Source: Lentisphaeria bacterium (GTDB taxonomy: Bacteria; Verrucomicrobiota; Lentisphaeria; Victivallales; UBA1829). From it: a stretch of DNA of 12,055 bases. A program made the position numbers and the translations under genes. The notes under the pieces were generated by a model that worked only from the letters and a program-made list of their open reading frames with translations, ran no database searches and had not been told where the DNA came from. The DNA lies in contig JAFVRL010000339.1 of NCBI GenBank assembly GCA_017504325.1, positions 1-12,055 on the forward strand, read 5' to 3'. Below are positions 6,216-12,055 of the stretch, one piece after another; the first letter of the stretch is position 1, and each line of letters opens with the position of its first letter.

Positions 6216-8297
6216 TTAATTGTTCTGCGCTTTTGTACTGTCATTTGCCGACAATGCTCTCCGCCAGGACGCCTGATCCTGACGGGCATCTACACCGGCA
6301 CGGAGCAGACGGGCACTGTTGAAGATGATAATAAGCGTACTTGCCGCATGGAGGATCGCCGCCGCAATGGGACCGAGAAGTCCGAAAACAGAAAGCACAA
6401 TACCGGAAATCACAAAAAGAAGCCCGAATGCAAGGTTCTGATTGATGATGATATTGGATCTTTTTGAGAGGTTCACCAGCATGGGAATGCGCCGCAGATC
6501 ATTCGTCATCAGGGCAATGGACGCACTGTTGATGGCAATGTCACTGCCGATGGCTCCCATGGCAATACCCAGATCACCGGCTGCAAGAGCGGGTGCGTCG
6601 TTCACACCATCTCCTACAAATGCCACCGGACTTGTCTTTTTCACTTCTTCAATAAAGGCTACTTTTCCTTCAGGGAGGCAATCGCCTTTGAATTCGTCAA
6701 TATTGAGTTTTGCGGCAACCCCTTCCGCCACATCGCTTCTGTCACCTGTGACCATGCAGCAGCGTTTGATGCCGATCTCCTTCAATTCTTTCACTGCCTG
6801 GGCAGATTCCTGACGGATCTTATCTCTGAAGCCGATCCAGCCCTTCAAAACCCCTTCACTGGCAACAAAGACCACGCTCATGCCGCTGCTTTCCTCCTCT
6901 TTGGTGGAGGGCAGACTGATCCCCTGTTTTGCCAGCCAGATGGCACGGCCCACAAAACATTTTTTTCCATCAACGACACCTTCCACACCGGTACCGGGGG
7001 TTTCTTTAAAGTCTGTTACATCCTGTGCCTCGATCCCCACTTCTTTTGCCAGTTTCTGGATCGCCACAGCTGTGGGATGGTTACTGTGTGCTTCCAGTGT
7101 CGCTGCTACAAGCAGAAGTTCCGCAGGTTCCACGCCGTCGGCAGGGGCAAGTTTCGCCACGGAAAGCTCACCTTCTGTCAGAGTGCCTGTTTTGTCAAAT
7201 ACAAAAACTTTGATCTTGGAGGCAAGTTCCAAGTGACTGATATTCTTGATGAGGATCCCCAGTCTTGCCGCTGCCGCAACTGCCGCCACGACTGTTGTGG
7301 GGGTCGCAAGCACCACCGCACAGGGACAGGCGATGACCAGCAGAGTGATCACCCGATCCATCTGACCGCCGGAAAGCCACCAGGTGATGATGGCAAGCAT
7401 CAGGATGAGAGGCGTATAATACGCAGCATATTTGTCAATGATACGCACAATGGGGGTCTTGCTTTTTTCTGCGGCAAGGATCATATCCTGCACTTTGCCC
7501 AGTGTGGTATCCGCACCCAGACGGGTGACTTTGATATCCATACTTCCGGAAAGGTTCTGGGTCCCGGCGTAGATCTCATCATCCACATTTTTATCCACAG
7601 GCAGAGATTCCCCTGTGATGGATGCCTGATTGACCGCACTCTGACCTTTTACAACGATACCGTCCACAGGGAAGTTTTCACCGGGGCGTACATTGATGAT
7701 GTCTCCCAGAGCAAGTTCTGAAACATCCACTTCCGTACCGTCAGGTCTTCTTGCCGTATGGGGCGTAAGGCGGATGAGTTCTTCAATGGAACGCTGGGCT
7801 CCGCTTGCTGTATGGGTTTCAATGATGATCGTTACCAGCAGGAAGAAGGCAATGATCCCGGCTGTCCGGAAATCCCCGGAGATGAATGCCGCGAGGATCG
7901 CCAGTGCTACAAGTTCGTTCATGTGTACTCTGCCTTCCGCAAGGTCTTTGATGGCTGTCCAGATAATAGGCAGAGCCAGTACCGCCGCACCGGTAAAGGC
8001 GCAGAGTTCAGCAGAGAAGGTATAAGTATTCTGGAAGATCCAGAGCAGAAGGTAGGAGTTGAGGATCAGGAATCCTCCGAAAACAGCCCAGGTGATCCTT
8101 GCCATGGATCTGCCGTGGCCGGCTCCTTCCCCCATGGGGGCACCGCAGGAAATACAATATTCTGCGCCTTCATGTTTGTGTCCGTGGCTGTGATCGTGAC
8201 CGCAGCAGGAGGAGGAATGTTTTTCCCCTTCATGCTTGTGATCGTGTCCGCAGCAGCAGGAGGAATGTTCCGTATGTGACTTTTCTTTTTCGCTCAT
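6216..8297 (-). CDS. P1B-type heavy-metal-transporting ATPase with Cys/His-rich N-terminus
   Basis: This 693-residue protein carries all P-type ATPase signatures: actuator TGES at 228-231, membrane CPC at 324-326, phosphorylation DKTGTLT with Asp368, the P1B-specific His-Pro at 407-408, TGD at 517-519 and hinge GDGVND at 562-567. Eight membrane helices are visible (about 66-88, 97-116, 126-141, 145-161, 290-308, 316-345, 622-640, 643-662). It exports or moves metal ions across the inner membrane using ATP. No HMA (GMTCxxC) domain is present; instead residues 12-44 hold a duplicated Cys/His-rich motif, followed by CISC at 48-51 resembling half a zinc ribbon. The last helix reads ILHAASTLIIIFNSARLL, lacking the MxxSS of copper pumps and the Asp typical of ZntA, so a divalent metal is more likely than Cu(I), but the ion is unassigned. 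Its ATG overlaps the stop of the upstream SPFH gene (ATGA). Confidence 0.93.
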   Translation of the reverse strand: MSEKEKSHTEHSSCCCGHDHKHEGEKHSSSCCGHDHSHGHKHEGAEYCISCGAPMGEGAGHGRSMARITWAVFGGFLILNSYLLLWIFQNTYTFSAELCAFTGAAVLALPIIWTAIKDLAEGRVHMNELVALAILAAFISGDFRTAGIIAFFLLVTIIIETHTASGAQRSIEELIRLTPHTARRPDGTEVDVSELALGDIINVRPGENFPVDGIVVKGQSAVNQASITGESLPVDKNVDDEIYAGTQNLSGSMDIKVTRLGADTTLGKVQDMILAAEKSKTPIVRIIDKYAAYYTPLILMLAIITWWLSGGQMDRVITLLVIACPCAVVLATPTTVVAAVAAAARLGILIKNISHLELASKIKVFVFDKTGTLTEGELSVAKLAPADGVEPAELLLVAATLEAHSNHPTAVAIQKLAKEVGIEAQDVTDFKETPGTGVEGVVDGKKCFVGRAIWLAKQGISLPSTKEEESSGMSVVFVASEGVLKGWIGFRDKIRQESAQAVKELKEIGIKRCCMVTGDRSDVAEGVAAKLNIDEFKGDCLPEGKVAFIEEVKKTSPVAFVGDGVNDAPALAAGDLGIAMGAIGSDIAINSASIALMTNDLRRIPMLVNLSKRSNIIINQNLAFGLLFVISGIVLSVFGLLGPIAAAILHAASTLIIIFNSARLLRAGVDARQDQASWRRALSANDSTKAQNN
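8166..8264 (-). repeat. Tandem Cys/His-rich metal-binding duplication in the P-type ATPase
   Basis: Two imperfect copies are encoded at 8226-8264 (residues 12-24) and 8166-8213 (residues 29-44). Both read Ser-Ser-Cys-Cys, then GHDH, and end in HKHEG; the second copy has an extra HSHG. The similarity is also clear at DNA level. The region holds about five Cys and nine His in 33 residues and probably binds metal ions at the cytosolic entrance of the pump. Confidence 0.75.
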
Positions 8298-9451
8298 TTT
8301 GCTTCCCCTTCCTTGTTTTCCCCGTTGTTGCTTACTGCAGGTTCCGGATTCAGACGGATACGCACTTCCTGTTTTGCTCCGGGATTGAGTCCCACAAGGA
8401 ATTTATCCTTGACTTTGGAAAGTGCATCTCCCAGTGTAATGGAATAGAGAGAGACCATTACCGCTTCCGGATTGCGTCTGTATTCTTTGAGGATGCTTGT
8501 AAAATACTTATTATCTGCCATGACTTCAGCAACGATGCGTTTCCTGTATGCCTCCGCATCCGCCTTGATATTTTCCGCCTGACTCTTTGCCTGATTTTCC
8601 GCTTCAATGGCATAGCCCCTTGCCGCTTCGATTTCGGTAGTTGCCTGTGTTCCGGCACTCATGGCTTCATCAAAGGCTTCGATGGTCTGTACCGGGGGGC
8701 GTTTCACCGGAAGTGCAAGACTTTCCACGGTGATACCGATATTCATTGCTGCAAGCTCTTTCTCCAGACGCGCCTGTACGGCATTGATGTAATCGGTTGT
8801 ACGGTCATAGAGAATATCACGGATCTGCCAGGTGGCAGTCTCTTTGAGAATACACTCATCAAGAGTATTCTGAAGAAGGGTGGCAGCCCCCCTGGTCCCC
8901 AGTTTTTCACCATTTTCTCCGATGACCACATCATCCGGTCCCAGAACCTTTTCAGGGGTGAGCCATTTTTCGTAATACAGATCCGGTTTGGTCACACGGT
9001 AGACCATTTCCCATTCTGTGTGAAGAACGCAATTATCCCCTGTAACAAGATAACCGTCCCTGCCGGTGGCAAGCGGTTTGGCTTCCGCGGATTCTCCGGC
9101 ACGCTTGAAAAGAGAGAGACGGTCGGCAGGCATGAATGTAAAGGAACGGATGGTCTGGTTTGTCTTGGGAATACTGATAATGGTATTCACCGGATAGGGG
9201 AACACCCAGTACCAGCCTTCTGTATATACTTTGCCTGTATATTTACCGAATTGGAGACGCAGTACGGATTCTTTGGTGGAATCCACAATGAAAAGTCCGC
9301 CAAGGGTAAAGAAATAGATCAGCATCAGAATGATGATGCCCGTAAGGAGCCGGAAGGCAACTTTCAACATTTTCGACAGAGCGTTGATCCCCTGCGAAAA
9401 CTGACCGCCTTCTCCGGCATCGGTCATTATTTTTTTGTTTTCTTCATTCAT
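8294..9451 (-). CDS. HflK-like SPFH/band-7 membrane protein
   Basis: This 385-residue protein starts at ATG 9451, with GGGAGAAG 5 bases upstream, and lies 18 bases after the HflC-like gene. A cytosolic lead of about 30 residues precedes one membrane helix (31-56). The SPFH domain follows at about 57-250, beginning with a VDSTKESVLRLQFGKYTG segment and the EGWYWVFPYPVN motif typical of HflK. From about 265 to 310 is an Ala/Glu-rich coiled coil (EIEAARGYAIEAENQAKSQA), as in prohibitin/flotillin relatives, and a shorter C-terminal part ends in a polar tail. HflK relatives assemble with HflC into large membrane rings that control FtsH protease; that function here is by family resemblance. Its stop codon overlaps the P-type ATPase start by 4 bases, implying coupled translation. 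Confidence 0.88.
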   Translation of the reverse strand: MNEENKKIMTDAGEGGQFSQGINALSKMLKVAFRLLTGIIILMLIYFFTLGGLFIVDSTKESVLRLQFGKYTGKVYTEGWYWVFPYPVNTIISIPKTNQTIRSFTFMPADRLSLFKRAGESAEAKPLATGRDGYLVTGDNCVLHTEWEMVYRVTKPDLYYEKWLTPEKVLGPDDVVIGENGEKLGTRGAATLLQNTLDECILKETATWQIRDILYDRTTDYINAVQARLEKELAAMNIGITVESLALPVKRPPVQTIEAFDEAMSAGTQATTEIEAARGYAIEAENQAKSQAENIKADAEAYRKRIVAEVMADNKYFTSILKEYRRNPEAVMVSLYSITLGDALSKVKDKFLVGLNPGAKQEVRIRLNPEPAVSNNGENKEGEAK

Positions 9452-9469
9452 AAGACTTCTCCCGGAAGA

Positions 9470-10432
9470 TTATTTGCCGCTTTTACCGGCGGGGACTTTG
9501 GAGGTTTCTTTAAGGGAACCAAGCTGCAGCTTAAAGAAGTCAAAGGGGGTTGTATTGGTATCCAGTACCAGAGTTGTCTTTGTGCCGAGGATACGCTTCA
9601 GAGATTCCATTTTGCGGATGAAGGCGGCAAGTTCGGGATTTTCGCTGAATACTTTCAGATATTCGGCAGCTTTTGCATCCCCTTCCGCCATAATGCGTTT
9701 TGCCTCTGCTTCCGCATTGGTGATGGCGGCGCGTTTTTTGGTATTGGCATCTGTCTTGATTTTTTCAGCTTCAGTTTTACCCCGTTCACGGTCTCTGGCA
9801 GCGGCGGTCTTACGCTCTTCCTTCATGCTTTGAACGATGGCACTTGTGATCTTATCCGGCACATTGATGGTACGGATCCCCACTTTATAGACTTTCAGAC
9901 CGTAACGCTCCATCACATCAGGAGCGATCATATCAAACATCTCTTTTTCGATTTCGGTAAGTTTCATCTTTTTGGGATCGGTATTGATCATCTGGTCAAA
10001 TTTATATTTACCGATGACTGCACCTTTGGCAGACTGCATACGGATCCCCAGATACTCTTCGGCAGCATTGATGTTTTTTGCTGCATTTTTGAATTTTTTG
10101 AGATCGTCGATTTTATAGATGGTATAGATCCCCACGACCACATTTTTTGCATCAGAGGTCATGATCTCCTCCTGACTTCCGGCGATGCCGTTGAAACATC
10201 TCTGACGGATGTCATAACGGACGATCTCCTGAACAGGAGGGGGAAGGCGCAAGTGGAGTCCGGGACCTTTTTCCGCAGTGATCTTACCCATGGTAATGAC
10301 CAGTGCCCGTTCATTTTCCTGAACCTGGAATGAGATGATAGCGGCAAGAAATACTGCTGCAACGATAAGACCCAGAAGGATCGTGGACCAGAAAACCGGT
10401 ACTTTAGAGACTTTGTTGTTGTCGTTTGACAT
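9470..10432 (-). CDS. hflC: HflC-like SPFH/band-7 membrane protein
   Basis: This encodes 320 residues from ATG 10432. An upstream in-frame ATG at 10447 lacks a ribosome site, being preceded only by A-rich sequence, whereas GGAG at 10442-10445 is well placed for 10432. A single membrane helix at about 13-35 is followed by an SPFH domain (36-200) starting with VQENERALVITMGKI and PGLHLRLPPPVQ. A charged coiled coil at about 205-260 (RDRERGKTEAEKIKTDAN, then AEAEAKRIMAEGDA) matches HflC. The C-terminal VFSENPELAAFIRKMESLKRI region is also typical of HflC, although the protein is not identical in layout to the enterobacterial one. It probably pairs with one or both HflK-like neighbours. No FtsH gene is in the window. 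Confidence 0.85.
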   Translation of the reverse strand: MSNDNNKVSKVPVFWSTILLGLIVAAVFLAAIISFQVQENERALVITMGKITAEKGPGLHLRLPPPVQEIVRYDIRQRCFNGIAGSQEEIMTSDAKNVVVGIYTIYKIDDLKKFKNAAKNINAAEEYLGIRMQSAKGAVIGKYKFDQMINTDPKKMKLTEIEKEMFDMIAPDVMERYGLKVYKVGIRTINVPDKITSAIVQSMKEERKTAAARDRERGKTEAEKIKTDANTKKRAAITNAEAEAKRIMAEGDAKAAEYLKVFSENPELAAFIRKMESLKRILGTKTTLVLDTNTTPFDFFKLQLGSLKETSKVPAGKSGK

Positions 10433-10441
10433 GTTGTGTTT

Positions 10442-10445
10442 CTCC
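10442..10445 (-). promoter_or_regulatory. Ribosome-binding site deciding the HflC-like start
   Basis: GGAG lies 9 bases before ATG 10432. The alternative ATG at 10447 overlaps this element and has only an A-rich leader with a run of nine A before it. Confidence 0.6.
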
Positions 10446-10463
10446 ATATTTTATTTTTTTTTG

Positions 10464-12055
10464 TTATTTACCGAATTTGGAGACCTCTCCGGAATTCAGG
10501 AGGTCAAGACGGGCGGTTTCTTCCAGATTGAGTTCGTAGATCTGGGAGGGAATGCTGGAAGATATGATGAGTTTGCGCAGCTCTTTACAGTCATTTTCAA
10601 GGAAGTCAAGGTAGGTACGCAATTTGAAGAGATCCGGCTGCTGTTTGTAGGCAGTAAGCTGCCTCTGGAAACGGAAGGCATCAGCTTCCGCCTCTGTGCG
10701 TACTCCGAAACTGTCCGCCTGCGCCGTACTGACGATCTTGAGAGATTCGATCTCCCCTTCCGCAACGGTCTTGGCGGCTTCCCCTTCCGCTATATAAATG
10801 GTTTTCTTGGCTTCTTCTTTAGCCGCAAGCACATCCTGGAAAGCCGGGACAACTTCTTTCACAGGAGGATGGGCATCATTCATATTCACATTGGTGATCA
10901 GGATACCGGCATCAAGCTGATCCAGAGACTTCTGGATGCGTTTACGCAGCTCTTCCATGATATCTGTACGGGCGGACGAGAGGTCTTTCATGAAGTCGGT
11001 ACTTGCAAAATATCTTGTCGCTTCCTGTGTACTGATGTCAATAAGAAGAGCCCGGATGCTTTCAAAATTGAATACATACTCATAAAGTTTTTCTTTTTTG
11101 ACTTTGTAATGTACCGGCAGAGTGACCTCCAGGATGGAGACAGCCTTTGCCATTTCATTCTGTTCTCCGCCTTTTACTGTACCTGCAACGGCATCATTGG
11201 CTACAAGATAGCCTTTGTCCGAGTCTTTGCCGTGTTCACTTGTCCAGAGAAGAAGACCGGGTTTGACCTCATGTCCGTCTTTCTCGAATTTCGCCCCGAC
11301 AAAAACTTCATTTACTGTTTCCACATTTACTGTAATGATCTTTTCCAGAGGATAAGGCAGCTTGAAATAGACTCCGGGGGTGAGGGGAGCCTGTTTATTG
11401 CTGACCGCACCGAGAACAGATCTCAATGCAAGCTCTCCGGGACGCACCTCTGCAATGATGGTAGAGATCCAGAACAGGATCGCCCACACAAGAAGTGCCG
11501 GAAGCAGTGCCCGGGAAATAAAACCGTAGATCCAGGTTTTGGAAACTTTGAAACCGAACTGATAATCCAGGGAATCCGCAAGATTGCGCATGACTCCGCC
11601 GGGTTCCGTAAAGAACGCCAGAAGATGACTTTCATATTCCGGACGCATCTCCACTTTGGCTCTGGGACGGTAGAATTCACTGATGAAATTGATCACAAGT
11701 TCCGCTGCCAGAAGAATAAGTGCAAAAAATACGATTTTAGAGAGTACATCATCAAAATGTCCTTTCCCTGTCTGGACAAGCAGAGCGGAAACAAGAGAAC
11801 AGATCATTATTGTTCCTCCCGCCATCAGCCATGCCCCCACCGGACGCAGCCAGCGGAATTCCACTACATGGGACTGACCGGAAAGAAAGATACCGCCAAG
11901 CATGGTGAAAGAAAGAGTCAAAGCACAGACAAAAGCAAGTGTCATGGGCTGTTTGGGAAGTCCTTTGGAAAGTTTTATCGCTTCGGCAGCATTAAACAGA
12001 GACCCGCGCCAGATATAAACAAGTGCCAGAACCATAAAGATAAAAGCAATGACAG
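10464..12055 (-). CDS. hflK: Large polytopic HflK-like SPFH protein (N-terminus outside window)
   Basis: The frame is open from the stop at 10464 to the window edge, about 530 codons. An ATG at 12035 exists, but the codons before it continue a membrane helix (VIAFIF), so the true start is probably upstream. With residue 1 at 12035, membrane helices lie at the very start, 31-51, 66-87, 100-117 and 172-195. Between the last two is a conserved-looking soluble segment (FYRPRAKVEMRP, then SLDYQFGFKVSKTW), which I associate with HflK proteins of Planctomycetota, Verrucomicrobiota and Lentisphaerota. The SPFH domain follows from about 196 (RPGELALRSVLGAV, TPGVYFKLPYPLEK) to about 400. A coiled coil at about 405-460 includes AKEEAKKTIYIAEGEAAKTV. 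E. coli HflK is about 420 residues with one helix, so the polytopic N-terminus is an added module. It is followed 31 bases later by the HflC-like gene. Confidence 0.87.
   Translation of the reverse strand, partial: VIAFIFMVLALVYIWRGSLFNAAEAIKLSKGLPKQPMTLAFVCALTLSFTMLGGIFLSGQSHVVEFRWLRPVGAWLMAGGTIMICSLVSALLVQTGKGHFDDVLSKIVFFALILLAAELVINFISEFYRPRAKVEMRPEYESHLLAFFTEPGGVMRNLADSLDYQFGFKVSKTWIYGFISRALLPALLVWAILFWISTIIAEVRPGELALRSVLGAVSNKQAPLTPGVYFKLPYPLEKIITVNVETVNEVFVGAKFEKDGHEVKPGLLLWTSEHGKDSDKGYLVANDAVAGTVKGGEQNEMAKAVSILEVTLPVHYKVKKEKLYEYVFNFESIRALLIDISTQEATRYFASTDFMKDLSSARTDIMEELRKRIQKSLDQLDAGILITNVNMNDAHPPVKEVVPAFQDVLAAKEEAKKTIYIAEGEAAKTVAEGEIESLKIVSTAQADSFGVRTEAEADAFRFQRQLTAYKQQPDLFKLRTYLDFLENDCKELRKLIISSSIPSQIYELNLEETARLDLLNSGEVSKFGK

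Noticed and set aside
6216..8297. Assignment as a copper ATPase because of the CPC motif
   Set aside because: CPC is shared by several P1B groups; no HMA domain and no MxxSS in the last helix are present.
8099..10333. A 744-codon open frame on the plus strand
   Set aside because: It lies opposite the HflK-like and HflC-like genes and part of the ATPase, which have complete domains and ribosome sites. Its product is rich in Phe, Cys, His and Ile with no recognisable domain, so it is an antisense by-product of codon bias.
10448..10463. A-rich run (nine A) before the HflC-like gene as a terminator or promoter
   Set aside because: On the coding strand it is A-rich, not T-rich, with no stem before it and no clear -35/-10 pair; it is probably just the leader of the next gene.

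Overview
The window is a densely packed, single-direction (minus strand) gene block. The reading order runs from base 12055 down to base 1. It encodes, in transcription order: a large polytopic SPFH/HflK-like membrane protein (5' end cut off by the window), an HflC-like SPFH protein, a second HflK-like SPFH protein, a P1B-type heavy-metal ATPase, an ABC transporter ATPase, an ABC-2-type permease broken into two overlapping frames, a membrane-anchored tetratricopeptide-like protein, and, after a possible terminator, a TIM-barrel glycoside-hydrolase-like protein whose C-terminus leaves the window. I see no tRNA, rRNA, CRISPR array, insertion sequence or attachment site, and no gene-free stretch longer than about 80 bases.

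The likely source is a bacterium of the PVC superphylum, most probably Lentisphaerota (Victivallis-like, perhaps from gut or anoxic sediment). This is inferred from family resemblance: the conserved membrane-proximal segment of the large SPFH protein, the ABC/TPR pair and the GH20-like hydrolase are all of types I associate with Lentisphaerota, Verrucomicrobiota and Planctomycetota. No marker gene confirms it. Base composition is moderate, and most genes carry GGAG-like ribosome-binding sites.

From 12055 to 1740 the genes look like one operon. Junctions are 17 to 31 bases apart, except two that overlap by 4 bases (ATGA): HflK-like/P-type ATPase at 8294-8297, and the two permease pieces at 4720-4723. 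The SPFH trio probably forms a membrane scaffold of the HflK/HflC kind, although no FtsH protease gene is in view. The metal ATPase follows under translational coupling, and the ABC ATPase, permease and TPR protein form a plausible transport complex. The most interesting question is whether SPFH scaffold, metal pump and ABC exporter are one functional machine.

The two points most worth checking are the broken ABC permease, where a single-base indel inside the second membrane helix would restore one protein of about 530 residues, and the SPFH trio/metal ATPase/ABC/TPR layout as a candidate undescribed membrane system. The last gene (1-1662) looks like a separate metabolic function in carbohydrate breakdown.
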